DNA of 64,000 bases from Aurantimonas sp. HBX-1 (GCF_021391535.1 NZ_CP090066.1:3051501-3115500); one strand, 5' to 3'. Positions 1-8,961 are shown, numbered from the stretch's first letter. Numbers and translations are program-made. The notes: a model not told the origin generated them from the letters alone.

Positions 1-331
1 CCGCCTGGACCTCGCGCCGGTCCTCGGCGCCGACCGCCTGGGCGGTGAGCCCGGTGGTACCGGAGCGCAGGAAATTGCAGGTGGAAAAGGCGAAATCGAA
101 GATCAGCGCTCCGACGGCGAGCCCGCCGAGCGCCGCCGCGTCGCCGATCCGCCCGACCACCGCCGTGTCGGTGAGGCCGAGCAGCGGCGTCGTCAGGAAG
201 GCCAGCGTCATCGGCAGGGTGATTCGCCAGACGTCGCCGTGGCCGACATCGAACGGGCGCACCGGGGCTGCGCCGCCGCCGGACGCCGCCGCGATTGCCG
301 TTGCTTCCGGGTGGTCGTGTTCGCGCCGCAT
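1..331 (-). CDS. MATE family efflux transporter, N-terminal part (cut by window edge)
   Basis: The reverse strand reads from an ATG at 329-331 with no stop to the window start, giving about 110 residues. After a hydrophilic N-terminus of about 30 residues comes PFDVGHGDVWRITLPMTLAF and then LLGLTDTAVVGRIGD, the typical first-helix region of MATE (DinF/NorM-like) multidrug and toxin exporters, followed by FDFAFSTCNFLRSGTTGLTA, a conserved stretch of the DinF branch. Such proteins are inner-membrane antiporters with 12 helices that expel cationic or organic compounds using a sodium or proton gradient. Only the first helices are visible, so substrate and completeness cannot be judged. It is divergent from the downstream histone-deacetylase-like gene. 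Confidence 0.85.
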   Translation of the reverse strand, partial: MRREHDHPEATAIAAASGGGAAPVRPFDVGHGDVWRITLPMTLAFLTTPLLGLTDTAVVGRIGDAAALGGLAVGALIFDFAFSTCNFLRSGTTGLTAQAVGAEDRREVQA

Positions 332-410
332 GAAGTCTCGGTGCCATCGCCTCTCCGGCGGAGCAAGCAAAAGCTGCGAAGCCGGCTGCGACGTCCTATC
401 TTGCCGGTGC

Positions 411-1313
411 ATGAGCGTTCCGATCATCCACCACCCGGCCTTCGACGCGCAGTTCGACGCCGGCCACCGCTTTCCGATGTCGAAGTTCAGCCGGCTGGCC
501 GAAATCCTCGTCGAGGACGAGGTCGTCGCTGCCGGCGGGTTCCACGTGCCGGCACCGGCGCTGCCGGCCTGGCTGCGGCTCGCCCACGACCCGCTCTATG
601 TCGACCAGGTACTCCACCAGGCCGTGCCGGCGGCCATCGAAAAGGCGATCGGCTTCGCGGTGGACGAGAGGGTGACCATGCGCTCGCGCTGCGCCACCGG
701 CGGCACGGTGCTGACCGCGAAGCTGGCGCTCGCCGAGGGCCTCGCCTGCAACACCGCCGGCGGCAGCCATCATGCCGGGCGCGACGGCGGCGCCGGCTTT
801 TCGGTGTTCAACGACGTCGCGGTCGCCGCCGCGCTGCTGCTCGACGAGGGCGAGGTCGGCCGCATCCTCGTCGTCGACTGCGACGTCCACCAGGGCGACG
901 GCACGGCCCGGATCTTCGAGGGCGAGCCGCGCGTCTTCACGCTGTCGCTGCACGGGGAGAAGAACTATCCGGCGGTGAAGGCGCGGTCCGACTGGGACGT
1001 GGCGCTCGCCGACGGCACCGGCGACGCGGCCTATCTTGCGGCGCTCTGGGCGGCGCTGCACACCGCCTTCGACGCGGCGCGGCCGGACCTGGTCTTCTAC
1101 AACGCCGGGGTCGATCCGCATGGCGACGACCGGCTCGGCCGGCTGGCGCTGACCGACCAGGGCCTGGCCGAACGCGACCGCACCGTCATCGGCTTCTTCC
1201 GCGACCGCGGCGTGCCGGTCGCCGGCGTGCTTGGCGGCGGCTATTCGCGCGACATCGACGCCCTCGCCCGCCGCCACACGATCCTGCACCGGGTGGCGCG
1301 CGAGTTCGAATGA
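411..1313 (+). CDS. Histone deacetylase family protein (AcuC/HDAC-like amidohydrolase)
   Basis: A 300-residue zinc-dependent deacetylase of the arginase/deacetylase fold. Visible motifs are the catalytic His dyad in GGSHHAGRDGGAGFSVFND (about H120-H121), the metal-binding DCDVHQGDGT (about D158 and H160) and NAGVDPHGDDRLG. The length matches bacterial short HDAC-like proteins, which remove acetyl or similar acyl groups from lysines, polyamines or small molecules. The open frame runs further upstream, but the ATG at 411 gives the family-typical N-terminus, so I start there. It faces away from the MATE gene. The substrate cannot be deduced from the sequence. Confidence 0.9.
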   Translation: MSVPIIHHPAFDAQFDAGHRFPMSKFSRLAEILVEDEVVAAGGFHVPAPALPAWLRLAHDPLYVDQVLHQAVPAAIEKAIGFAVDERVTMRSRCATGGTVLTAKLALAEGLACNTAGGSHHAGRDGGAGFSVFNDVAVAAALLLDEGEVGRILVVDCDVHQGDGTARIFEGEPRVFTLSLHGEKNYPAVKARSDWDVALADGTGDAAYLAALWAALHTAFDAARPDLVFYNAGVDPHGDDRLGRLALTDQGLAERDRTVIGFFRDRGVPVAGVLGGGYSRDIDALARRHTILHRVAREFE

Positions 1314-1347
1314 GCCGCCGGAGCGCCGCCTCCCGGCGGGAGGTGCC

Positions 1348-1620
1348 TCAGCGGCGGCTGCCCATGCTGAACAGCCGCGAGATGATGAACAGCGGGATGA
1401 CGATCGCCGCCCCCAGCAGGAAATAGTGGAAGGCGCGGTCGAGCGAGCCGAAGACGCTGTTCCACAGCCAGTCGAACATGTCGACGAACCACTCGACGAC
1501 ATCCCAGGGGCTGAACGAGAACCAAGAGAGGATCAGCCCGACCGCGATGGACAGCAGCACCAGGCGCAGGGCGACGCCCAGCGGCGATCCTCCGAGGAAA
1601 TTGTTGACCCGTTCCGACAT
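1348..1620 (-). CDS. DUF6460-like small membrane protein
   Basis: A 90-residue protein starting at MSERVNNFLGGSP. It has an N-terminal amphipathic stretch, a membrane segment around GVALRLVLLSIAVGLILSWF, a Trp-rich amphipathic middle (SPWDVVEWFVDMFDWLWNSV) and a second hydrophobic helix near LLGAAIVIPLFIISRLF. This two-helix layout is what I recall for alphaproteobacterial DUF6460 proteins of unknown function; the family name is from memory and less certain than the topology. It lies between the HDAC-like gene (convergent) and the DNA ligase gene (same strand, 72 bp). Confidence 0.65.
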   Translation of the reverse strand: MSERVNNFLGGSPLGVALRLVLLSIAVGLILSWFSFSPWDVVEWFVDMFDWLWNSVFGSLDRAFHYFLLGAAIVIPLFIISRLFSMGSRR

Positions 1621-1692
1621 GATCCGCCTCTCGCGCTGCGCGTCCCTTGGCGGGCAGGTAGGCGGACGGGCGGCGCGGCGCAAGAAGCCTGG

Positions 1693-3363
1693 CTATTCCG
1701 GCAGCATCGCCTGCAGGGTTTCCAGCCGGTCGGCCTCAAAGGCCGGCTTGTCCCAGCGGAGCCGCGAGACGCGCGGAAAGCGCATGGCGACCCCGGACTT
1801 GTGGCGGGTGGAGCGGGCCAGCCCTTCGAAGGCGACCTCGATGACCAGGCCGTGGTCGGGCTCGGCGCGGACCGAGCGCACCGGACCGAAACGCTCCACC
1901 GTGTTGTCGCGGACATATTTGTCGAGCTGCTTCAGCTCCTCGTCGGTGAAGCCAAAATAGGCCTTGCCGACCGGCACCAGCTCCAGCTCGTCCTCGGGGC
2001 CGGTCCAGACCCCGAACGTGTAGTCGGAATAATAGCTCGAGCGCTTGCCGTGGCCGCGCTGGGCGTACATCAGCACCGCGTCGATCAGGCGCGGATCCTT
2101 CTTCCACTTGAACCAGGGCCCCTTCGGCCGGCCGGGCACGTAGGGGGAGTCCCAGCGCTTCAGCATCAGCCCCTCGATGACCGGATGCGGCGGCTCGGCG
2201 CGCAGCGGCCCGAGGTCCTCGAAGCGGGCGAAGGGCACCAGCGGCGAGAGATCGAACCGCGATGGGTCGAGACCGGCGAGGAAGCGCTCCAGGCGCTGCC
2301 GCCGCTCGGCAAAGGCGAGGCCCCGCAAATCCTCGGCGCCGTCCTGCAGCAGGTCGTAGACGCGCAGGAACACCGGATAGCGCTTCAGCACCGCGGCGGA
2401 GACCGCCTTGCGGTTCAGCCGCTGCTGCAGGTCGGAGAACGTGCCGACGACGATGTCGTCGCGCGGCGTGCCGGGATGCGCGTCGACCTGCGGCCTGCCC
2501 GACTTGCCGGGCGCCGGCCGGGCGACGAGCAGCTCGCCGTCGAGCGAGCCGTCATAGGTCATGAAGTCGACGAGATCAGGGAAGGCGCCGGAAATGTCGT
2601 CGCCGGTGCGCGAATAGAGCCGCCGCACGCCCCGCTCGACGGTCGCCTGGACGCGGATGCCGTCCCATTTCCATTCCGCCGCATAGGCGTCGGGCTCGAT
2701 CCTAGCATAGTCCGGCGCCTCCAGCGGATGCGACAGCATGACCGGGCGGAACGGCGAGGCCGCCGCCGACTCGGGCTTTTCGGTGCGTCCTTCCAGCCAC
2801 GCAAAGAGCGGCTCGTAGGGCGGCTCCAGCCCATGCCAGAGCTCCTCGATCGCCGCGATGTCCTGGCCGCCGAAATCGGCCAGCGCCTGCTTGGCGAGCC
2901 GCGACGAGACGCCGATGCGCATGGCGCCGGTCACCAGCTTCAGGAGGGCGTAGCGCCCGGAGGAATCCAGCCGGTCCAGCCATTCGGCGACCAGCAGCGG
3001 GCCCTGCTGGCGCGTCGCGGCGTCCAGCGCGCCCACGACCTCGGAAAGGGTCGGCGGCTGCGTGGCCGCGCGGACGCCGTCATGCGGCGCCGGCCAGACC
3101 AGCGCGATCGTCTCGGCGAGGTCGCCGACATAGTCGTAGGAATAGCCGAACAGCACCTCGTCCATGCGTTCGGCGATCAGCCCGCGCAGCATCGCCGGCT
3201 TGACGGAGCGGATGTCGAGCCCGCCGGTGATGGCGGCGAGCGCGTAGCCCCGCTCGGGGTCGGGCGCGGCGGCGAAGAAATCCCGCAGGAGCCGCAGCTT
3301 GCCGTTGCGCGCGGGGGTCAGCACCAGTCGGTCGAGGAGTTCGGCGAATTGCTGCATGTCCAT
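1693..3363 (-). CDS. ATP-dependent DNA ligase (bacterial LigB/LigC-like, non-NHEJ)
   Basis: About 556 residues, starting at MDMQQFAELLDRL; a second ATG two codons on is an equally possible start. The N-terminal 200 residues form the helical DNA-binding domain. Adenylation motif I is EWKWDGIRVQ with the catalytic Lys, followed by GELL (motif III), VFLRVYDLL, EGLMLKR (motif IV) and WFKWKKDPRLIDAVL (motif V). The C-terminal OB-fold includes VGKAYFGFTDEELKQLDKYV. This is the bacterial ATP ligase type often found beside a beta-CASP exonuclease, a DEXH helicase and a phosphoesterase in a DNA-repair set; those partners are absent here. The upstream neighbour is instead a DEDDh exonuclease. No Ku or polymerase domain is attached. 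Confidence 0.93.
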   Translation of the reverse strand: MDMQQFAELLDRLVLTPARNGKLRLLRDFFAAAPDPERGYALAAITGGLDIRSVKPAMLRGLIAERMDEVLFGYSYDYVGDLAETIALVWPAPHDGVRAATQPPTLSEVVGALDAATRQQGPLLVAEWLDRLDSSGRYALLKLVTGAMRIGVSSRLAKQALADFGGQDIAAIEELWHGLEPPYEPLFAWLEGRTEKPESAAASPFRPVMLSHPLEAPDYARIEPDAYAAEWKWDGIRVQATVERGVRRLYSRTGDDISGAFPDLVDFMTYDGSLDGELLVARPAPGKSGRPQVDAHPGTPRDDIVVGTFSDLQQRLNRKAVSAAVLKRYPVFLRVYDLLQDGAEDLRGLAFAERRQRLERFLAGLDPSRFDLSPLVPFARFEDLGPLRAEPPHPVIEGLMLKRWDSPYVPGRPKGPWFKWKKDPRLIDAVLMYAQRGHGKRSSYYSDYTFGVWTGPEDELELVPVGKAYFGFTDEELKQLDKYVRDNTVERFGPVRSVRAEPDHGLVIEVAFEGLARSTRHKSGVAMRFPRVSRLRWDKPAFEADRLETLQAMLPE

Positions 3364-3430
3364 CCGGCGCGGTGCGATCGCCAGCGCAGATAGCGCGGCG
3401 GGGCCGGCCGTCACCGGCGGCGGCCGTGCC

Positions 3431-4237
3431 TCACCCGGCCGCGGCGGCGGGCAGCACGCGGGTGCCGCGGATGCCGCGGCTGCGCAAATGATGACGGGCG
3501 GTGAACAGCGTGTCGGCGTCCATGCCGGGCTCGCGCAGCAGCCATTCGAGATAGGCGTCCGGCACGCGCGCCAGCTCGACGCCCTTGTAGCGCCCGAAGC
3601 GGAACCGCGCGAGCAGGGCAGGCTCGCGCGACACCTTCTCGGCCCGCTCCAGGAAATCGGCGACATCGGCGCAGCGCGGCATCAGCCTGGCGGCGATGGC
3701 CCCCAGGAGCACCGCCGTGCAGGCGGCGTCGTAGAGCGCCCGGTGCGGATGCTCGCCGGCGAGCAGCGGCGCCACCGGGGCGAGCGCCAGCGGCACGTAT
3801 TTGACCAGGCTCTGCAGCCCGTGCGCCGGCAGCGTCGGGAACGCCCGCAGCGCCAGCTTGTGGGTGCACAGCCAGCGCCCGGTAAGCCGCAGCCGCGAGC
3901 GGTCGAACTCGGCCCGCTGGGCGGCATAGAAGGGCGCGCCGGCAAAGGGCCTGACTGCCTCGGCGAAGGGCGGCGCGCCTTCGAGCATGGCGTCGGTGAT
4001 GCGGTGCACCTTGCGGGCATGCGGGTTGATCGCCGCCCCGGCGGGATCGCAGAAGCTGCGCATCGGGTTGCCGATCTCGCCGGTGGCGAGGTCGAGGTCC
4101 ACCGAGCCGATCTCGATCACCGCATCCTCGGACAGTCTCTGGCCGGCGGTCTCGGTATCGATCACCCGCACGAGCGGCCGCGGCCGCTCGTCGAACAGCG
4201 AGAGTGTGGTGGGTGCGGGCGGGAACAGGTCGGACAT
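3431..4237 (-). CDS. DEDDh-type 3'-5' exonuclease (DNA polymerase III epsilon-like)
   Basis: A 268-residue protein of the RNase T/DnaQ superfamily. Exo I motif is VIDTETAG (first Asp and Glu), Exo II is around AQRAEFDRSRL, and Exo III is HRALYDAACTAVLL with the His and Asp of the DEDDh set. The C-terminal tail FRFGRYKGVELARVPDAYLEWLLREP matches the small DUF3820-like module seen at the end of several exonucleases. It should degrade single-stranded DNA or RNA from the 3' end in the cytoplasm. It reads toward the DNA ligase gene with a 67-bp gap, so a shared repair role is possible but not shown. I start at MSDLF, two codons inside the longest frame. Confidence 0.88.
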   Translation of the reverse strand: MSDLFPPAPTTLSLFDERPRPLVRVIDTETAGQRLSEDAVIEIGSVDLDLATGEIGNPMRSFCDPAGAAINPHARKVHRITDAMLEGAPPFAEAVRPFAGAPFYAAQRAEFDRSRLRLTGRWLCTHKLALRAFPTLPAHGLQSLVKYVPLALAPVAPLLAGEHPHRALYDAACTAVLLGAIAARLMPRCADVADFLERAEKVSREPALLARFRFGRYKGVELARVPDAYLEWLLREPGMDADTLFTARHHLRSRGIRGTRVLPAAAAG

Positions 4238-4518
4238 CGGCACCGAAGATCGGGCGTCGCGCGCCGCGGCGCAAGTCGCGCCGCCGTCGCAGGCGCGTGC
4301 GTGGCAGGCGGCAGCCTCCGCAGGGCGGCCGCCGGACCAGGCGCGCGGCGTCAGCCCGCAGGCGGCAACCGGCCAGGCGCGGCGGCAGCACGAGGCGCCC
4401 CCGTCGGCGGAGACGGCCCCGAGAGTGCCCGCTCGCAGCGCTCGCCGTCCATTGCCGCTTGAACCCGCCGCCGATTGCGGCTATCAGGGCGCGGTTCGCG
4501 GGCGAAAGCCTTGCGCGG

Positions 4519-4594
4519 GCCGCTTTAGCTCAGGTGGTAGAGCACATCATTCGTAATGATGGGGTCGCAGGTTCGAGTCCTGCAAGCGGCACCA
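4519..4594 (+). tRNA. tRNA-Thr(CGT)
   Basis: A 76-nt cloverleaf: acceptor stem GCCGCTT pairs with AAGCGGC, D arm AGCTCAGGTGGTAGAGC, anticodon stem CATCA/TGATG around loop TTCGTAA (anticodon CGT), T arm GCAGGTTCGAGTCCTGC, discriminator A and an encoded CCA. It decodes ACG. No integrase or repeated 3' end follows, so it does not look like a used attachment site. Confidence 0.97.
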
Positions 4595-4829
4595 CCAATC
4601 AGCAGCATGATCAGTCGCTTCATCCGTGCCGATCCCGGTGCGGCGATAAGCCGTCGATGGCACCGAAATTTGCCGACGATCGGCTCTTCGTTGCGACGAT
4701 TCGAGACGACGCTCTTGCGGTAAGTCGGCGATTGGGATCGCCGGATACGAGACCGGGCTGGATCGCCTTTCGGCCGGCGTGTCTCGCGGCAGAGAAGTCC
4801 CCGCGCAACCGCAGAGAATGCGTCGGCCC
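4595..4829. other. Intergenic, nothing recognised
   Basis: The 235 bases between tRNA-Thr and the end of the epimerase gene hold no convincing reading frame on either strand and no clear terminator. Confidence 0.5.
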
Positions 4830-6779
4830 TCAGTGCATACCGGTCGGCTGGATCGGGCGGTCGGTCGGCAGGCTGTTGATGGCGCCTTCGGCTTCTCGTC
4901 CCGGCATGTACTCGGGTACCGCCAGGGCGAGCAGGCGCAGGGCGCCGGGGCAATCCTGCCGGTCGACGAGGCGCTGCATCTCGTCGAAGCTGCGGGTGAC
5001 GAACCCGCCGTCGATCGCGCGGGGAAATGCCATCAGGATACCGTCCGCGTCCACCTGGACGATCGCCTCCTCGCGGTCGAAGAGCTCCTCGAACATCTTC
5101 TCGCCCTGGCGCAGGCCGGTGTAGACGATCTTGACGTCGGTATCCGGCCGCAAGCCGGACAGCCGGATGAGGTTGCGCGCCAGGTCGATGATCTTCACCG
5201 GTGCGCCCATGTCGAGCACGAAGATGCGGCCGCGCTCCTTGGGGTGGGCTAGGCCGTAGGCGGCCGACTGGAGGACCAGCACGCAAGCCTCCGGGATGGT
5301 CATGAAGTAGCGCTCGATCTCCGGATGGGTGACGGTCAGCGGCCCGCCGGCCTTCAGCTGCTTCTCGAACAGCGGCACGACTGAGCCTGCCGATCCGAGG
5401 ACGTTGCCGAAGCGCACCGTCATGAAGCGGGTGCTTCCCACTTCGGGGTTGAGGTCCATGGCCTGGCAGAACATTTCGGCCATCCGCTTGGAGGCGCCCA
5501 TGACGCTGGTGGGATTGACCGCCTTGTCGGTCGAGATCTGGACCACGGCGCTGACATTGGCGCGGATCGCCGCCAGGGCGACGTTGCGCGTGCCCAGCGT
5601 GTTGGTGTGGACGCCCTCGAGCGGCTGCGCCTCGACCAGCGGCACGTGCTTGAGGGCGGCGGCGTGGAACACGACGTCGGGCCGCAGCTCCTGCATCAGC
5701 CGGTCCAGGGCGTCGCTCTCGCGCACGTTGCACAGGACGGCGCGGCTCGGAATGTTCGGGAACAGCGTCCGGACGTCGGCATCGACGGAGTAGAGCAGGA
5801 ATTCGCTGGCATCGAGCAGCACCAGCATGGACGGGTTGAACGCGGCGATCTGGCGGGCGAGTTCGGAGCCGATCGAGCCCCCGGCCCCGGTGATCAGGAC
5901 CTTGCGTCCCTCGATCATCGTCTCGATCAGCCCGCTGTCCAGCTTGATCGGCCGGCGCTGCAGCAGGTCCTCGAGCTGCAGGGGCTTGGCGACGATCTCG
6001 TCGAGATCGTGCATGTCGAGCATGTCGGGAAGGCGCAGCAGCTCCAGCCCGTTCTCCGCCCCAAACGCGATGAGGTCTGAAATCGAGATGTGCTGCTCGA
6101 TCTCATGGCGCGGCCGGGCGAGGATGATCGCGTTGGGGCGCCGTCCCTGATCCTCCAGCCGCTTGAGAATTTCCGGCAGCTTGTCGTAGGCGACGATCGG
6201 CACGCTTCGGATGAAGCGACCGGTCCTGCGGCCCCGCTCGTCGATGATCGCCTCGACGACGAAGGTCGAGCGCGAGCGCTCGGCCAGCGCCTTGACGAAG
6301 GCATCGGCTTCGTCCGTTGCGCCGAGGAGGAACACCCGCCGGGCGGGCCTTGCGCTCATCTTGCTGGAACGGCGCAGGTCCCGCTGATTGCGGTAGAGGC
6401 GGTAGATCACCCGCGGCGCCGACAGGAAGAGGATCAGAAAGGCCCAGGTGATCGCCATCGACGATCGCGGGACGATCTGCATGAAGCGCAGAAGAAAGAA
6501 GCCGACGATGAAGATGCCGACGGACAGCGTGGCGGTCTTCACGATGGCGACCAGGTCGGGCAGGGAGGCGTATCGCCAGACCCCCCGGTTCATCCCGAAT
6601 AGGAGGCCGATTACGCCGACCATCACGCCGAAACTCAGGCTGGCGGCGATGTATTCGCTGATGGCTTCCTGAAAGGTCGCGGGGTCAAGGCGGAGCGCAA
6701 GTCCCACTGTGATCGCCGCGGAACCAGCCAGGACGTCGTGCAGGAAGGCCGCCATGCGGGCAGAGAAAATTCTCGACAT
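4830..6779 (-). CDS. Membrane nucleotide-sugar epimerase/dehydratase (CapD/FlaA1/WbpM-like)
   Basis: A 649-residue polysaccharide-biosynthesis protein. The N-terminus (MSRIFSARMAAFLHDVLAGS) begins a four-helix membrane region, with segments near AAITVGLALRL, LSFGVMVGVIGLLFGM, VGIFIVGFFLLRFM and AITWAFLILFLS. A first nucleotide-binding CoA-like fold follows (RRVFLLGATDEADAF). The C-terminal catalytic SDR domain has GAGGSIGSELARQI, the segment FHAAALKHVPLVE and TDKAVNPTSVMGASKRMAE, where the usual Tyr of SDRs is Met, as in the 4,6-dehydratase branch. The family converts UDP-GlcNAc-type sugars to 4-keto-6-deoxy intermediates for surface glycans. Starting at 6779 gives the membrane-domain N-terminus; the open frame upstream is not family-like. 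No other glycan genes are adjacent, so the product is unknown. Confidence 0.93.
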   Translation of the reverse strand: MSRIFSARMAAFLHDVLAGSAAITVGLALRLDPATFQEAISEYIAASLSFGVMVGVIGLLFGMNRGVWRYASLPDLVAIVKTATLSVGIFIVGFFLLRFMQIVPRSSMAITWAFLILFLSAPRVIYRLYRNQRDLRRSSKMSARPARRVFLLGATDEADAFVKALAERSRSTFVVEAIIDERGRRTGRFIRSVPIVAYDKLPEILKRLEDQGRRPNAIILARPRHEIEQHISISDLIAFGAENGLELLRLPDMLDMHDLDEIVAKPLQLEDLLQRRPIKLDSGLIETMIEGRKVLITGAGGSIGSELARQIAAFNPSMLVLLDASEFLLYSVDADVRTLFPNIPSRAVLCNVRESDALDRLMQELRPDVVFHAAALKHVPLVEAQPLEGVHTNTLGTRNVALAAIRANVSAVVQISTDKAVNPTSVMGASKRMAEMFCQAMDLNPEVGSTRFMTVRFGNVLGSAGSVVPLFEKQLKAGGPLTVTHPEIERYFMTIPEACVLVLQSAAYGLAHPKERGRIFVLDMGAPVKIIDLARNLIRLSGLRPDTDVKIVYTGLRQGEKMFEELFDREEAIVQVDADGILMAFPRAIDGGFVTRSFDEMQRLVDRQDCPGALRLLALAVPEYMPGREAEGAINSLPTDRPIQPTGMH

Positions 6780-7082
6780 CAATGTCTTGGCTGCGCCCCG
6801 TTTCTTCGGCCGGGGTATAATATGGCAGGGATTACAGTTACAAGCTTCGCCGCGCAGGATGTCGGCCACCGAAGGGCCTGCAGCCTTGCAACCGCGCCCC
6901 CGCCTGGGCCGCGCGTCGCTCAAGACGAGCGGCGCCGCCTTCCTGCCGAGCCTCAGTCAGGCGCCGGCGAACCCGTCGAACCGCCGCCGGGTCATCGTCG
7001 CCGACGCCGGGGACCTGGGCGCCCTGCCGGCCGGCTCCGCTTCGCACCCGGACTTCCCAGCCGAGCATAAACCCGTCGGCGG
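6780..7082. promoter_or_regulatory. Intergenic with possible epimerase promoter
   Basis: No gene is supported in these 303 bases. An A+T-rich patch at about 6816-6843 reads on the reverse strand as TTGTAA, 15 bases, TATTAT, about 40 bases upstream of the epimerase ATG. The spacing is short of the ideal 17, so this is a weak promoter candidate only. Confidence 0.3.
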
Positions 7083-7436
7083 CTAGGCCGGAGAGATCGG
7101 GCTTGCAGGCGACTGTCCGGTGACCGGATAGCGCGCGCGCCGACGCCGCAGGGCGACGCGGCGTTCGCCGGACCCGAAGAGTTCGGGCGAATAGGGCTCC
7201 GGCGTCCAGAGCGCCCGCCGCAGCGCCTCGGCCTCCTGGCGCTCCGCGACAGTCGGATCCCAGTTGCGCCGTTCGTCGACTGACCGCTCGGCCGGCGGCT
7301 CGGGCGGGTAGAGCCGGGCGTACTCGCGATTGGCCTCCGCCCAGTGCTCGTGCTCCCGCCCCGTCGGGCGGCCTTCCCGCTCCCAGATCTCATAGGCAAG
7401 GGTGCGGATGATCTCCGCCTCGTCGCTCCTGCGCAT
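7083..7436 (-). CDS. DUF2934 domain-containing protein
   Basis: 117 residues starting at MRRSDEAEIIRTLAYEIWER. A GGAGGA Shine-Dalgarno seven bases upstream fixes this start rather than the ATG five codons earlier. The N-terminal IRTLAYEIWEREGRPTGREH with a later HWAEANREY is the DUF2934 pattern, a short acidic helical motif common in Rhizobiales proteins of unknown function. The rest is Arg/Pro/Glu-rich and probably disordered, ending in a run of arginines. No signal peptide is seen. It stands alone between the epimerase locus and the gph locus. Confidence 0.75.
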   Translation of the reverse strand: MRRSDEAEIIRTLAYEIWEREGRPTGREHEHWAEANREYARLYPPEPPAERSVDERRNWDPTVAERQEAEALRRALWTPEPYSPELFGSGERRVALRRRRARYPVTGQSPASPISPA

Positions 7437-7660
7437 TGCCGCTCCTCCCATATGATCTCACATCAAAGATAGGGCAGACTTATCGACTCGAAGATGGACG
7501 CATTACGAGGAAATACACAGCCGGCAACCCACTGCTCGACGCTCTTCTGACGACACTCGCCGGCTGCTCCGAAAGCTTGCGAGACGGCCGTCCGCCGCTG
7601 CAAGTCGGGTGGTGAAGGCATGGTCTGCCACATATGCGTCATGTGCAAGGCAGAACGCGG

Positions 7661-7688
7661 AAAGGGCCCCGCAGTTGCCGCAGGGCCC
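7661..7688 (-). terminator. Probable intrinsic terminator of the gph transcript
   Basis: On the reverse strand GGGCCCTGC, loop GGCAACT, then GCGGGGCCC and TTT: a 9-bp GC-rich stem with one G-U pair and a short T run, 30 bp past the gph stop codon. Confidence 0.6.
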
Positions 7689-7717
7689 GGTGATTTCCGC
7701 GGCCGCGCGGCAATGCG

Positions 7718-8407
7718 TCAGGCGGTGTCCTCGACCGCGTGGCGGAGCGAGGCGAGGAGCGCCGGGATCGCGTCGAGCCGGTCGACCAGGGCGGTCGCCC
7801 CCAGCGACTCCGGCGGCCGGCTGGTGTAGCCGCCGCGCACCGCGACGACGCGCATGCCCGCAGCGCGGGCCGCATCGACGTCGTTCTCGCTGTCGCCGAC
7901 GAAGACGACATCGTCGACCGCAAGCTCCAGGCGCTCGCAGGCGAGGAGAAGCAGGCCGGGTTCGGGCTTCTTGGCCGGTCCGGCGTCGCCGCCCACGACG
8001 ACGTCCAGGAGGTCCAGCAGACCGAAATGGGCGAGGATCTCGCGGGTCGCGACATCCGGCTTGTTGGTGACGACGCCGAGGCGGATGCCGCGCTCCCGCA
8101 GGATGCGCGTCGCCTCGCTAGCACCGGCGGTCATGGTGGTGAGTTCGGTCGCCCGCGGCTCGTAGATTGCCAGGAAGCGCGCCACCACCTTGTCGCGGCT
8201 GGCCGGGTCGATGTCCTTGCCCAGCGCCGCATAGGCCCGCTCGATCAGCACCGGCACGCCGCGCCCGACCATGCCGGTGACCGCCTCCAGCGTGAAGGGC
8301 GGCTCGCCGTAGCTGGCCAGCGTCTCGTTGAGCGCGGCGTGGATATCCGGCGCGGAGTCGATGAGCGTGCCGTCGAGGTCGAACAGGATCGCCTTGGGCC
8401 AGCTCAT
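7718..8407 (-). CDS. gph: Phosphoglycolate phosphatase (HAD superfamily)
   Basis: 229 residues with all four HAD motifs: AILFDLDGTLIDSAPDI (nucleophile and acid/base Asp), LGVVTNKPD (motif II Thr), the Lys in GPAKKPEP (motif III) and FVGDSENDVDAARAAGM (motif IV). The helical cap after motif I and the overall length match Gph, which dephosphorylates 2-phosphoglycolate formed by Rubisco oxygenation or by repair of oxidised DNA 3' ends. Its ATG overlaps the stop of the upstream thioredoxin-like gene (ATGA), so the two are translationally coupled. A terminator hairpin follows. Other HAD sugar phosphatases share these motifs, so substrate specificity is inferred. Confidence 0.88.
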   Translation of the reverse strand: MSWPKAILFDLDGTLIDSAPDIHAALNETLASYGEPPFTLEAVTGMVGRGVPVLIERAYAALGKDIDPASRDKVVARFLAIYEPRATELTTMTAGASEATRILRERGIRLGVVTNKPDVATREILAHFGLLDLLDVVVGGDAGPAKKPEPGLLLLACERLELAVDDVVFVGDSENDVDAARAAGMRVVAVRGGYTSRPPESLGATALVDRLDAIPALLASLRHAVEDTA

Positions 8408-8961
8408 GCCGCGTCCTTCCACTTGATGGAGCAGCCGATCGAGGCGACCTGCTCGCGCGGCCCCTCGCCCGTCTCGGCGATCTGGCGCATGGCGTTGAAG
8501 AGGTCGCGCTCGGTGCCTTCCGGCGCCGCCTCCTTGCGGGAGGCGTCGATCCGGCCGCGATACTGCAGGCCGAGATCGGCGTTGAAGCCGAAGAAGTCCG
8601 GCGTGCAGACGGCGCCATAGGCGCGGGCGACGCTCTGGTCTTCGTCGTAGAGATAGGGGAAGCCGAAACCGTGCGCTTCGGCGAAGGCGCGCATGTTGTC
8701 GAAGGAATCCTGCGGATAGGCGTCGGCGTCGTTGGACGAGATCGCCACCGTGCCGATGCCGAAGGCCTTCAGTTCCGCCGCATCGCGGACCAGCCGGTCG
8801 ATCACCGCCTTCACATAGGGGCAGTGGTTGCAGATGAAGACCACCAGCAGCCCCTTCGGGCCCTTGTGGTCGAAGATCCGGTGGGTCTTCCCGTCGACGC
8901 CGGGAAGCGCGGCATCGACGGCCTGCCAGCCGAAGTCGCAGATCGGAGGATGCGCCGCCAT
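8404..8961 (-). CDS. Thioredoxin-like (AhpC/TSA-type) redox protein
   Basis: 185 residues with a thioredoxin fold: LLVVFICNHCPYVKAVIDRL carries the CxxC active site (CNHC), with later cis-Pro region VCTPDFFGFN. This is the thioredoxin-family/redoxin group often annotated as AhpC/TSA-like, thought to act as thiol reductases or peroxidases. No signal peptide is present, so it is cytoplasmic. It is the first gene of a two-gene unit with gph. Confidence 0.85.
   Translation of the reverse strand: MAAHPPICDFGWQAVDAALPGVDGKTHRIFDHKGPKGLLVVFICNHCPYVKAVIDRLVRDAAELKAFGIGTVAISSNDADAYPQDSFDNMRAFAEAHGFGFPYLYDEDQSVARAYGAVCTPDFFGFNADLGLQYRGRIDASRKEAAPEGTERDLFNAMRQIAETGEGPREQVASIGCSIKWKDAA

Noticed and set aside
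4519..4829. tRNA-Thr as attachment site of an integrated element
   Set aside because: No integrase, no repeated tRNA 3' end and no change in composition downstream.
7463..7648. Short reverse frame of 61 codons with a Met-rich start
   Set aside because: No ribosome site, no family signature and poor codon bias.
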